The notes under the pieces were generated by a model that was not told the DNA's origin, did not search any database, and saw only the letters and a list, made by a program, of their open reading frames with translations. From an uncultured Clostridia bacterium (GTDB lineage Bacteria > Bacillota > Clostridia > Christensenellales > DTU072), in contig CALVTP010000001.1 in assembly GCA_944362765.1 (NCBI GenBank), positions 69,395 to 126,457 on the forward strand: DNA of 57,063 bases. The letters are read 5' to 3'. Below are positions 32,745-40,445 of this stretch, in pieces. Position numbers and translations under genes: made by a program. Numbering within the stretch: the stretch's first letter is position 1; each line of letters starts with the position of its first letter.

Positions 32745-34232
32745 ATGGAATTTATCAGCACGCGCGGCTCCCGTCCCGTCACGGGCGAAGAAGCCGTACT
32801 TAAAGGCATTGCCGAGGACGGCGGTCTGTATGTACCGTCGTCTTTTCCCGAATTGACGAGGGAGGAGATGGAGAATATGCTCTGGATGGACTATTCCGAG
32901 CGTGCCGCCTGCATCCTTTGTAAATTCTTCGACGAAATTCCCGAAGCCGAAATGAAAAGCTATACCGACCGGGCGTATTCGCGTTTTACCGACTGCGAGC
33001 CCGCTCCCGTTATAGATATCGACGGGGAGTCATATATCATGGAGCTTTTCCACGGTCCCACACTGGCTTTCAAGGATGTGGCTCTCACTCTTTTGCCGCA
33101 TCTGATGACGGCTGCGAGAAAGAAATTCTCCAACGGAGAAAAGACGCTTATATTGGTGGCGACTTCGGGAGACACCGGAAAGGCTGCCCTCGAAGGTTTC
33201 AAGGACGTCGAAGGTACCGAAATAATAGTTTTTTACCCTTCGGAAGGGGTCAGCGAGCTCCAGAAACTCCAGATGCAGACGACTACCGGCTCGAATACCC
33301 ACGTCGTCGGCATAAAAGGCAACTTCGACGACGCGCAGACCGGGGTAAAGCGCATCTTCACCGATCCCGATTATATAGCGCGCTTCAAGGAAATGGGTTA
33401 TTCGCTCTCTTCGGCGAACTCGATAAACTGGGGGAGGCTTGCGCCGCAGATAGTTTATTACGTTTCCGCATACCTGGATCTTGTCGGAGCCGAACAGATA
33501 GACATGTACGACAAGATAAACTTCGTTGTGCCGACGGGAAACTTCGGAAATATTCTGGCGGCGTATTATGCCTATAAAATGGGACTTCCGATAGGTAAAC
33601 TCATCGTTGCCAGCAACTCCAACGACGTTCTGACGGAGTTTTTCTCGGACGGGAAGTACGACTCCAACCGCCCCTTCCATAAGACGATGTCCCCGTCTAT
33701 GGATATTTTGGTAAGCTCCAACCTCGAAAGGCTGCTTTTCGAAATGGGCGGCAGAGATCCCGCGTTCGTCCGCGAAAAGATGAGCGAGCTGAAGCGTTTC
33801 GGGATGTACAGCGTCGACTTCGACGAGATACCGGAGGAGTTTTCCCTCTTCGAGGGCTACTCCGCCACCGAAGAGGACACCGCCTCGGCGATAGACAACT
33901 TCTTCGAAACGCACGACTATCTCCTCGACCCGCACACCGCCGTCGCCGTCAGCGCCTACTACGACTACCTTACCGAAACGGGCGATCCGCTGAAAACTGT
34001 CATCGTTTCGACGGCGTCACCGTATAAGTTCGCGCATGACGTCTACCGTTCGCTGACCGGCTCCGACGAACGCGACCCGTTTATGGCGATAAAGAGGCTT
34101 CACGGCTATTCCGGCGTCCCCGTTCCCGATGAGATAGCTTCCCTGAAATATAAGGAATTGATTCATACCGACATCATAGAAAAAGAGGAAATGCCGGAAA
34201 AAATCTTTGGCATATTGACACAAAATGAATAA
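32745..34232 (+). CDS. thrC: Threonine synthase
   Basis: 495 residues. The N-terminus (MEFISTRGSRPVTGEEAVLKGIAEDGGLYVP) is that of the long class of threonine synthases, and the pyridoxal-phosphate lysine lies in GPTLAFKDVAL (about residues 104-114). The phosphate-binding ATSGDTGKAAL follows at about 143-153. It converts phosphohomoserine to threonine. AAGGAG precedes the ATG. It overlaps trpS by 8 bases. No thrB or hom is next to it. Confidence 0.94.
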   Translation: MEFISTRGSRPVTGEEAVLKGIAEDGGLYVPSSFPELTREEMENMLWMDYSERAACILCKFFDEIPEAEMKSYTDRAYSRFTDCEPAPVIDIDGESYIMELFHGPTLAFKDVALTLLPHLMTAARKKFSNGEKTLILVATSGDTGKAALEGFKDVEGTEIIVFYPSEGVSELQKLQMQTTTGSNTHVVGIKGNFDDAQTGVKRIFTDPDYIARFKEMGYSLSSANSINWGRLAPQIVYYVSAYLDLVGAEQIDMYDKINFVVPTGNFGNILAAYYAYKMGLPIGKLIVASNSNDVLTEFFSDGKYDSNRPFHKTMSPSMDILVSSNLERLLFEMGGRDPAFVREKMSELKRFGMYSVDFDEIPEEFSLFEGYSATEEDTASAIDNFFETHDYLLDPHTAVAVSAYYDYLTETGDPLKTVIVSTASPYKFAHDVYRSLTGSDERDPFMAIKRLHGYSGVPVPDEIASLKYKELIHTDIIEKEEMPEKIFGILTQNE

Positions 34233-35220
34233 AAAAATCATCTATTCGGGCATACAGCCCACCGGAATAATCACGATAGGCAATTTCATAGGCGCCATCT
34301 CCAATTGGCTGAAAATGCAGGACGATTACGACTGTATTTTCGGTATAGCCGATCTTCACGCACTGACGGTAAGGCAGGTTCCCGCCGAGTACAGAAAGCG
34401 GGCGCTCTCCTTTTTCGCGCAATACATCGCCTGCGGACTGGATCCCGAAAAGAGCATCCTTTATTTTCAGTCCCACGTTGCCGAGCACGCGGAGCTGCAA
34501 TGGATTCTGAATTGTTTTACCTACATCGGAGAGATGCAGCGTATGACGCAATTCAAGGACAAAGCTGCAAAACACGCCGACAATATCAACATGGGGTTGT
34601 TGGATTATCCCGTCTTGATGGCGGCGGATATTTTGCTGTATCAGACCTCGCTGGTGCCCGTCGGAATCGACCAGAAACAGCACCTCGAGATCACGAGGGA
34701 TATAGCCGTGCGCTTCAACAACCTCTATTCCCCGACTTTCACCGTGCCCGAAGCTTATATAGGCGAGCGCGGCGCCAAGATATACAGCCTTAGAGAGCCC
34801 GGACAAAAAATGTCAAAGTCCGACCCCGATCCCAATGCAGCCGTCTCGATAATCGAAGACGCCGACGTCATCATGAAAAAATTCATGAGCGCCGTCACCG
34901 ACTCCGACACCGTCGTGCGCTACGACCCCGAAAACAAACCGGGAGTTTCCAATCTTATGGTCATTATGTCGGAAATGGGAGGACTCGGGATTCAGGAGAT
35001 AGAGCGCCTCTACGGCGACAAAGGTTATGCCGTCTTCAAACGCGCCTGCGGCGAAGCAGTCGTCGAACGGCTGAAGCCGATAAAGGCGGAGTACGACAGA
35101 CTGATGTCCGACAAGGACTACCTGATGGCGGTGGCAAGGGACGGCGCCGAACGCGCCCGCAGGCTTGCACGCCGCACTCTGAATAAAGTAAAGCGCAAAG
35201 TAGGACTGGTGGAACAATAA
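34225..35220 (+). CDS. trpS: Tryptophanyl-tRNA synthetase
   Basis: 331 residues, normal for bacterial TrpRS (325-345). The class I signature appears as SGIQPTGIITIGNFIGAI (HIGH-like element GNFIG) and the second one as GQKMSKSDPDP (KMSKS). MDSELFYL-type helices and the C-terminal anticodon-binding helices are complete. It charges tRNA-Trp. It starts inside thrC (8-base overlap), so translation is probably coupled. No T-box is expected because it lies inside the transcript. Confidence 0.95.
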   Translation: MNKKIIYSGIQPTGIITIGNFIGAISNWLKMQDDYDCIFGIADLHALTVRQVPAEYRKRALSFFAQYIACGLDPEKSILYFQSHVAEHAELQWILNCFTYIGEMQRMTQFKDKAAKHADNINMGLLDYPVLMAADILLYQTSLVPVGIDQKQHLEITRDIAVRFNNLYSPTFTVPEAYIGERGAKIYSLREPGQKMSKSDPDPNAAVSIIEDADVIMKKFMSAVTDSDTVVRYDPENKPGVSNLMVIMSEMGGLGIQEIERLYGDKGYAVFKRACGEAVVERLKPIKAEYDRLMSDKDYLMAVARDGAERARRLARRTLNKVKRKVGLVEQ

Positions 35221-36084
35221 GTGTTCGGGTATATTTATGTCGACAAACCTAATATCCTCTTTAAGGACTTTGCAACGTACAAAGCCTATTATTGCGGATT
35301 ATGTAAGTCGATAGGCAAAAAAGAGGGGGCGCTCATGAGGCTGGGAGTCAACTACGACATCGCTTTTTTGAGTATACTCGCCCATAACTACGAGGACGCG
35401 GAGCCCGAATTCCGCGAGGAGCGCTGCTTCATCCATCCGATAGGACCCGTGTTTCCCGTAGTTTTAAACGACTCCGTTCAGGAAAGAATAGTTGACATCA
35501 ACACCGTTTTAGGTTACTATAAATTGTGCGACGACCTCGCCGACAAGGGCGGAATCCGCCATAAAACCGCGATTCTTGCGCTTAAACCGCACTACAAGCG
35601 GGCGGCAAAACGACTGCCCGAACTTGATGAGACCTTGAAAAAATGCTTCGCCGAGCTTGGGGCACTCGAAAAAGAGGGCTGCCGGGATATAGATAAACTT
35701 TCTTTAAACTCGGCGGACATGCTGGTCGCGGTAGGTAAAGCCGCCTGCAAAAACCACGACGAGCATCTTTATGAACTGTGCTTGAATCTCGGGCGCTGGA
35801 TCTATGAAATCGACGCCTTCGACGACCTGAAAAAGGACGTCGAAAAGGGGCGTTTCAACCCGTTTGCCACCGCCCCGGTGGAAGGGGAAGAGCTTCAGGC
35901 ATTGCGTTCTTTCGTCTCCGAAAGACTGTACGGGTACCTGAAAAATATCCGCACAGCGTACGATAAAATGCGTATAACTGTCAGCGAGGGACCGCTGTCG
36001 AATATAATTTATTTAGGGCTTCCACGAAAGACCGAAGAAGTCTTGAAGTCCGGAGGTATCAGATGCAAAAAGACCCTTTTGTGA
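35221..36084 (+). CDS. DUF5685 family protein, possible isoprenoid-synthase-like helical fold
   Basis: 287 residues from a GTG directly after the trpS stop codon. The opening MFGYIYVDKPNILFKDFATYKAYYCGLCKSIG is the DUF5685 hallmark, including C25-x2-C28, and a further Cys/His pair (RCFIHP) follows at about 69-73. Two acidic motifs, CDDLADKG (103-110) and EIDAFDDLKKD (196-206), sit about 95 residues apart in helical sequence, resembling the paired aspartate-rich metal sites of all-alpha prenyl synthases. That fold link is my inference; no product is known. The gene always seems to me to be paired with a J-domain-like gene, as here, where the next gene starts 22 bases before this one ends. Confidence 0.75.
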   Translation: MFGYIYVDKPNILFKDFATYKAYYCGLCKSIGKKEGALMRLGVNYDIAFLSILAHNYEDAEPEFREERCFIHPIGPVFPVVLNDSVQERIVDINTVLGYYKLCDDLADKGGIRHKTAILALKPHYKRAAKRLPELDETLKKCFAELGALEKEGCRDIDKLSLNSADMLVAVGKAACKNHDEHLYELCLNLGRWIYEIDAFDDLKKDVEKGRFNPFATAPVEGEELQALRSFVSERLYGYLKNIRTAYDKMRITVSEGPLSNIIYLGLPRKTEEVLKSGGIRCKKTLL

Positions 36085-36713
36085 TCCTTGGAGTCAGCGA
36101 AACGGTTACCCAAAACGAGCTTTACGAAGCATACAAGGCGGCGCGCGCCAAGTGGGAGAATCAAAGATTCGAACCGGGCGACGTCGGCGCCGAAGCCTGC
36201 GAAAAGCTGGATGAAATAGAGGAAGCGTACCGCGACGCGGAGGAGATCCTTTCCTCCCGCCATTTCGTGACGACCGTAAAAGACAAGCTGGATGAAGCGG
36301 ACTCTCTGGTCAGAAACCGCCGTTACGACGAGGCGCAGCGCGTGCTCGACAATATCACGGAAAGGACTGCCGAGTGGCATTTTCTGCAGTCTGTGATATA
36401 TTACTCCAAGCGGCGCTACACCGACGCGCGGAACGAATTGAATGAGGCTGTGAGCGAGGATCCGAACAACGCAAAATACGCCACCGCTCTGAAACACATG
36501 GAGGAAAAAATGCAAACGCATGAGGGGGAGGGCTACGCCCGTTCAAACGTCTACAACTACCGCGATGACGGCAGTAACGAAAGAAGCTATTCCAATGAAG
36601 CCGATTACAGGCGCGGCGGCAGAGGAATGACGCCTTGCGATTGCTGTACGAGCTTGCTTTGCGCGGACTGCTGCTGTGAGTGCATGGGCGGAGATCTTAT
36701 CAGCTGCTGCTAA
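36063..36713 (+). CDS. J-domain-like protein with TPR-like helices and a cysteine-string tail
   Basis: 216 residues. Residues 1-65 (DPFVILGVSETVTQNELYEAYKAARAKW...LDEIEEAYRDAEEIL) look like a DnaJ J-domain, but the HPD tripeptide needed to stimulate DnaK is absent (ARAKWENQRF in its place). Residues about 75-150 form helix pairs of TPR type (SLVRNRRYDEAQRVLDNI, YYSKRRYTDARNELNEAV). The tail (about 190-216) has ten cysteines in 25 residues (CDCC, CADCCCEC, SCC). No membrane segment is seen. It overlaps the DUF5685 gene by 22 bases and the next gene by one base (TAATG), so the three are probably made together. Function unknown. Confidence 0.72.
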   Translation: MQKDPFVILGVSETVTQNELYEAYKAARAKWENQRFEPGDVGAEACEKLDEIEEAYRDAEEILSSRHFVTTVKDKLDEADSLVRNRRYDEAQRVLDNITERTAEWHFLQSVIYYSKRRYTDARNELNEAVSEDPNNAKYATALKHMEEKMQTHEGEGYARSNVYNYRDDGSNERSYSNEADYRRGGRGMTPCDCCTSLLCADCCCECMGGDLISCC

Positions 36714-37258
36714 TGAAACGTCCGAGATTTTCCGCCGACAGGCTGGCGCTTGCGGGAATAGGCGCGGCGATAAGCCTCGGAGCAGTTATTCTTTCATTCT
36801 ATGTTACCAACCTTTCCCTGAGCCTTAATATCCTTGCGGCGTGCGGGATAATGCTGCCGCTGACAAAAAAGTACTACCGCGAAGCCGTTCTTGCATATGT
36901 CGCCGTCTCCGGACTGGGCGGCATTTTTGCTAATATTCACGTGCTGTCTTTTGTTTTGATAGGCGGTTTTTATACGATACTGACCGTCTTTTTGCATAAC
37001 CGCGAGCCTAAGATCAAATGGTATATCACCTATCCCGTAAAGATAGCGTATTCGTGCTTCGTGTTCCTGGTAATTTATTATCTTACCGACATCCTGGTAG
37101 TCAATTTCGAAGCGTTGAATATCAATATCGAACCGGCGGGGCTGTTGTATTTTCTGCTGAATCTGATTTTCACGATAGCGTTTTTACTATACGACGCGTT
37201 GCTGCTGTGGGGTTACAGATACGCCGTGCCGCTGGTCGAAAAAATCACGAAAAAATAA
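36713..37258 (+). CDS. Integral membrane protein, unknown
   Basis: 181 residues. About five or six hydrophobic segments (approximately residues 10-30, 33-50, 55-72, 75-92, 105-128, 145-168) with basic ends. The organisation loosely recalls small substrate-binding (S) subunits of ECF transporters, but no defining motif is seen. The start overlaps the stop of the cysteine-string protein (TAATG), which favours membership in the DUF5685 operon. An in-frame ATG at 36680 lies inside the previous gene. Confidence 0.6.
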   Translation: MKRPRFSADRLALAGIGAAISLGAVILSFYVTNLSLSLNILAACGIMLPLTKKYYREAVLAYVAVSGLGGIFANIHVLSFVLIGGFYTILTVFLHNREPKIKWYITYPVKIAYSCFVFLVIYYLTDILVVNFEALNINIEPAGLLYFLLNLIFTIAFLLYDALLLWGYRYAVPLVEKITKK

Positions 37259-37348
37259 GTCCGAAGCGGACAAAACCTTTGTTATCGGAGCGTTCCGAAT
37301 CTCCTTATCCAAAAAACCGAAAAACTCCCTTCCGGAAAAAACGTGTTC

Positions 37349-37741
37349 CTATTCGGCGCGTTCGGTGTCCGTTCTTTCGTCCGAATTTTTTCTGGACGGC
37401 GGCAGGATCTCCAACAAATATCCGGCGCCCACGTTCATAACCGTTTCGACGTGTTCGGAAGCGACTCTGTAAAATATTATTTTCCCTTCGCGCCTGGTGG
37501 TGACCAATCCGGCGTCGCGCAGGATCTTCAGCTGATGGGAAACCGTCGTCTGATTGAGGTTGAGAAGCGTCGCTATATCCCCCACGCAAAGTTCGTCTAT
37601 CGACAGCGCCGAGAGCATCCTGACCCGCGTGACATCGCAGAATACCGAAAAAAAAGAGCACATATCGGCTATATCCTGGTTGGACGGCAGATATTCCTTT
37701 ATCAGATTACAGGTGTTTAAGCTTGCAATAATTTCCGCCAT
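37349..37741 (-). CDS. ArsR/SmtB family transcription regulator
   Basis: 130 residues. The winged-helix core is clear: DVTRVRMLSALSIDELCVGDIATLLNLNQTTVSHQLKILRDAGLVTTRREGKIIFYRV (about residues 36-93). ELCVGD matches the alpha-3 metal site region of ArsR/CadC (ELCVCD), but the second cysteine is glycine; Cys 11, Cys 28 and Cys 35 are other possible ligands. Such proteins repress an operon until metal or another signal binds. A GGGAGGC site precedes the start. It is divergent from the 51-residue Cys/Gly miniprotein, a natural candidate target. The acidic tail after residue 110 has no fold signal. Confidence 0.88.
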   Translation of the reverse strand: MAEIIASLNTCNLIKEYLPSNQDIADMCSFFSVFCDVTRVRMLSALSIDELCVGDIATLLNLNQTTVSHQLKILRDAGLVTTRREGKIIFYRVASEHVETVMNVGAGYLLEILPPSRKNSDERTDTERAE

Positions 37742-37828
37742 GGCTGCCTCCCGGACTATCGTAAATCGGTAACAAACGAAGGAATCGGCGCATATTGTGG
37801 AAAGAAAAGAAATCTTGTCGGAGGGAAT

Positions 37829-37984
37829 ATGTTTCAGAACAGTTCTTTGGCGATGCTGCTTATCGTACTATGCTGCGGCTGCGACGGAGGGATCCAGGGA
37901 AACAATCAATGTCTGGCGCTGTTACTGATAGTGCTCTGCTGCGGCGGCTGCCAGGGCGGAAATTTCGGGGGACAGCTTACTTAG
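37829..37984 (+). CDS. Cys/Gly-rich tandem-repeat miniprotein (51 residues), probably membrane-bound
   Basis: Short frame with a strong ribosome site (GGAGGGAAT) right before the ATG. The product is two copies of one unit: LAMLLIVLCCGCDGGIQGNNQ, then CLALLLIVLCCGGCQGG with NFGGQ. Each unit is a hydrophobic stretch of 8-10 residues, a CC-G-x-C cluster and a Gly/Asn/Gln-rich tail; there are seven cysteines in all. The hydrophobic stretches are short for full membrane spans, so it may lie at the membrane surface or form an assembly. It is divergent from an ArsR regulator and ends just before the ung promoter. I do not recognise it from a named family. Confidence 0.6.
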   Translation: MFQNSSLAMLLIVLCCGCDGGIQGNNQCLALLLIVLCCGGCQGGNFGGQLT

Positions 37985-38013
37985 TTGACTTTCCGACGCG
38001 GGCGTTGTACTAT
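37985..38013 (+). promoter_or_regulatory. Promoter of ung, predicted leaderless
   Basis: -35 TTGACT (37985-37990), 17 bp, -10 TACTAT (38008-38013), six bases, ATG at 38020. No ribosome site. Confidence 0.6.
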
Positions 38014-38019
38014 TAGTGC

Positions 38020-38688
38020 ATGGTACACATCGGAAACGATTGGGACGACATTTTGCGGGAGGCGTTCGCCTCCCCTTGGTACAATGAACTGAGGGACTTT
38101 TTAAAAGAGGAGTACTCCCGCTTTACCGTCTATCCCGATATGCACGACATATTCAACGCCCTCAAAGCCACGCCCTATGCCGCGGTCAAAGCCGTCATAC
38201 TCGGGCAGGATCCGTATCACAACCCGCTGGAAGCGCACGGCATGTGCTTTTCGGTGAAGCCCGGCGTCAGGATCCCGCCTTCGCTCCAAAATATATATAA
38301 GGAGCTTAATGACGATTTGGGTATCCCTATTCCGAGAAACGGATACCTGAAACCTTGGGCAGAGCAAGGAGTGCTCCTCCTGAACACCATACTTACCGTC
38401 AGGCGCGGCGAGCCTTATTCTCATAAGGGAAAGGGTTGGGAGAAGCTTACCGATCTCATTATCGAAAAATTGAACGACAGGGAAGACCCCGTAATATTTT
38501 TGCTGTGGGGAGCCCCCGCAAGGGCAAAAAAAGCGCTTGTCACCAATCCCCGTCACTTCGTACTGGAAGCGCCGCACCCGTCGCCGCTGTCGGCGTACTC
38601 GGGTTTTTTCGGTTGTAAGCATTTTTCGCGCGTCAACGCAATTTTATTTTCTCTAGGCAAGGAGCCGATAGATTGGAGGCTCCCGTGA
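38020..38688 (+). CDS. ung: Uracil-DNA glycosylase
   Basis: 222 residues, normal for family 1. The water-activating motif [18 protein letters not shown] (about residues 62-79) and the DNA-intercalating [14 protein letters not shown] (about 187-200) are intact; [23 protein letters not shown] is also typical. It removes uracil from DNA to start base-excision repair. The mRNA is predicted to be leaderless. A terminator follows at 38757. Confidence 0.95.
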   Translation: MVHIGNDWDDILREAFASPWYNELRDFLKEEYSRFTVYPDMHDIFNALKATPYAAVKAVILGQDPYHNPLEAHGMCFSVKPGVRIPPSLQNIYKELNDDLGIPIPRNGYLKPWAEQGVLLLNTILTVRRGEPYSHKGKGWEKLTDLIIEKLNDREDPVIFLLWGAPARAKKALVTNPRHFVLEAPHPSPLSAYSGFFGCKHFSRVNAILFSLGKEPIDWRLP

Positions 38689-38756
38689 TTTAATGGGGCA
38701 GACACGCCGCATTTTCATGCGAAGTGCAGCCGATATGTCGTAATTCAGTCACAAGC

Positions 38757-38780
38757 TCCCCGATTTTTCGGGGATTTTCT
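38757..38780 (+). terminator. Rho-independent terminator of ung
   Basis: TCCCCGA / TCGGGGA (38757-38763 / 38768-38774) with a TTTT loop, then TTTTCT. Confidence 0.7.
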
Positions 38781-38781
38781 A

Positions 38782-38810
38782 TTGTATATGACGGTTATTT
38801 ATGATATAAT
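38782..38810 (+). promoter_or_regulatory. Promoter of nadE
   Basis: -35 TTGTAT (38782-38787), 17 bp, -10 TATAAT (38805-38810). The AAGGAGC element at 38831-38837 lies about 21 bases before the ATG, with a small GGCG/CGCC hairpin between them that could bring them together. Confidence 0.65.
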
Positions 38811-38858
38811 TACAAACAGAGTATTTCTGAAAGGAGCGGCGCGGTTCGCCGATAACTT

Positions 38859-39587
38859 ATGGATTTCGAAAAAGAGATGATAAACAGAGCGGCTTGGGTC
38901 AGGGAGCTGATGAAGGAAGCGGGCGCCAAGGGGATAGTTCTGGGGCTTTCGGGCGGCAAGGATTCGGCGCTCGCCGCGATAATCTGCAGGATGGCAACAC
39001 CCGAAGTCGTCGGTATAATTATGCCCTGCGAGTCGAAAAGAAATTACGAAAAGGACAAACGCCTGGCACTGTTGCTTGCCGAAAAATTCGACGTAAGGAC
39101 GTTGGAAGTCGACCTTACTCCGGTAAAGCAGGCATTCCGCTTGGCAGTGGAGGGACTTGACGAGAGCCAGACGCCGATGGCGTACGCCAACATGAACCCG
39201 AGGCTGAGGATGATTACGCTGTATAACTACGCCCAGAGAAAAAATTACCTCGTTTGCGGCACCGGAAACCGGAGTGAGATAACGATGGGATATTTTACGA
39301 AGTGGGGGGACGGCGCATATGACTTCAACCCGATAGGCGATCTGACGGTGAGGGAGGTGTACAAGCTTTTGCGGTATGCCGAGTGCCCCGAGGAGATCAT
39401 CAAGGAGCCCCCGTCGGCGGCGCTGTTCGAAGGTCAGACCGACGAACAGGAGATGGGCGTTACATACCGCGAGATAGACGACTACATTCTGGACGGAGTG
39501 GCGGAAGAGGAGGTCAAAGCCAAAATCGACGCCGCGTTTTGCCGTTCCGAACACAAGAGAACTTTGGGAAGGATCTATCCCGAATAG
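38859..39587 (+). CDS. nadE: NH3-dependent NAD+ synthetase
   Basis: 242 residues, the size of ammonia-dependent NadE with no amidase domain. The pyrophosphatase loop is GLSGGKDSALAA (about residues 31-42), and the later VCGTGNRSEITMGYFTKWGDGAYDFNPIGDLTVREVYKLLR is the family signature. It converts nicotinate-adenine dinucleotide to NAD with ammonia and ATP. It stands 68 bases upstream of the hydrogenase-associated set and may be co-transcribed with it, which would link NAD supply with an NADH-using hydrogenase; that is inference. Confidence 0.94.
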   Translation: MDFEKEMINRAAWVRELMKEAGAKGIVLGLSGGKDSALAAIICRMATPEVVGIIMPCESKRNYEKDKRLALLLAEKFDVRTLEVDLTPVKQAFRLAVEGLDESQTPMAYANMNPRLRMITLYNYAQRKNYLVCGTGNRSEITMGYFTKWGDGAYDFNPIGDLTVREVYKLLRYAECPEEIIKEPPSAALFEGQTDEQEMGVTYREIDDYILDGVAEEEVKAKIDAAFCRSEHKRTLGRIYPE

Positions 39588-39655
39588 GTCTTCTCGTAAC
39601 CTTTTACCTTTCGGTAATTCCCGATATTTACGGGCGAAAATATAACGGAGAGAAT

Positions 39656-40009
39656 ATGAAAATCAAACGCATTGTAGAACTTTTGGACGCAACGGTGTTT
39701 TGCGGAGAGGACATGATGGAGGTCGATCTGCACTCGGCGTGCGCTTCCGACATGATGAGCGACGTGCTTGCCTTCGTCAAAGATCAGGCGCTGCTTATTT
39801 CGGGGCTGTGCAATCCGCAGGTCATCCGCACCGCCGACATGATGGACATAAGATGTATCGCTTTGGTGCGCGGCAAACGCCCCACCGAGGACATGATAGC
39901 CATCGCCAGGGAGAAGGGTATAGCGCTGATTTCCAGCGATCACCGCATGTATTCCGCGTGCGGCACCCTTTACGCCGACGGGTTGCAGCCGGGTGAGATA
40001 ACGGTATGA
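39656..40009 (+). CDS. DRTGG-domain protein, hydrogenase-associated (first copy)
   Basis: 117 residues. It matches the small DRTGG-type domains found beside multimeric [FeFe] hydrogenases: MKIKRIVELLDATVFCGEDMMEVDLHSACASDMMSDVLAF...LISGLCNPQVIRTADMMDIRCIALVRGK...GIALISSDHRMYSACGTLYADGL. Such domains also occur in CBS- and phosphotransacetylase-type proteins as ligand-binding modules; the ligand here is unknown. The start follows ACGGAGAGA; the frame is open further upstream but overlaps nadE. It overlaps the next gene by four bases (ATGA). Confidence 0.8.
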   Translation: MKIKRIVELLDATVFCGEDMMEVDLHSACASDMMSDVLAFVKDQALLISGLCNPQVIRTADMMDIRCIALVRGKRPTEDMIAIAREKGIALISSDHRMYSACGTLYADGLQPGEITV

Positions 40010-40428
40010 CGGCGCTGCATCTGGAATTCGACGTCGCCGGGAACAATTTTGTTTCGGCGGGTTCGGCGTCGGATGAAGTAAAAAAGACACTGAAAATGCT
40101 CGGAGTCGACGCCGTTTCCGTAAGGAAGGTGGCTATCGCGATGTACGAAGGCGAGATCAACATGGTCATTCATGCGGGAGGAGGCAGAGCCGTCGTCGAC
40201 ATCTTCCCCGAAAAGATAGTCATCGTTTTGGAGGATCACGGACCGGGCATTCCCGATATCGCGCTTGCGATGAAAGACGGTTACTCCACCGCGCCGGACG
40301 CCATACGCGATCTGGGCTTCGGAGCGGGGATGGGGCTTCCGAACATGAAAAAGTACACCGACAGCATGAACATCGAAAGTACGGTGGGAGAGGGAACGAC
40401 GGTGACGATGACCGTCAATTTCACCTGA
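40006..40428 (+). CDS. Anti-sigma-factor-type ATPase (HATPase_c, RsbW-like)
   Basis: 140 residues. The N-box AIAMYEGEINMVIHAGG, the G1 box EDHGPGIPD and the G2 box GAGMGLPNMKKYTD mark a stand-alone GHKL ATPase of the RsbW/SpoIIAB sort. Those proteins bind a sigma factor or phosphorylate an anti-anti-sigma partner, but no sigma or STAS protein lies next to it. It sits between the DRTGG protein and the hydrogenase-like Fe-S protein and is probably part of a signalling set for the hydrogenase. The coupling by ATGA overlap upstream and 17 bases downstream supports one operon. Confidence 0.85.
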   Translation: MTALHLEFDVAGNNFVSAGSASDEVKKTLKMLGVDAVSVRKVAIAMYEGEINMVIHAGGGRAVVDIFPEKIVIVLEDHGPGIPDIALAMKDGYSTAPDAIRDLGFGAGMGLPNMKKYTDSMNIESTVGEGTTVTMTVNFT

Positions 40429-40445
40429 CCGTTCAAGGAGAGGGA

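Noticed and set aside
37795-38016. 73-codon plus-strand frame overlapping the Cys/Gly miniprotein
   Set aside because: Different frame, no ribosome site, and ends in the ung promoter. The 51-codon frame has a strong ribosome site and a repeated protein pattern.
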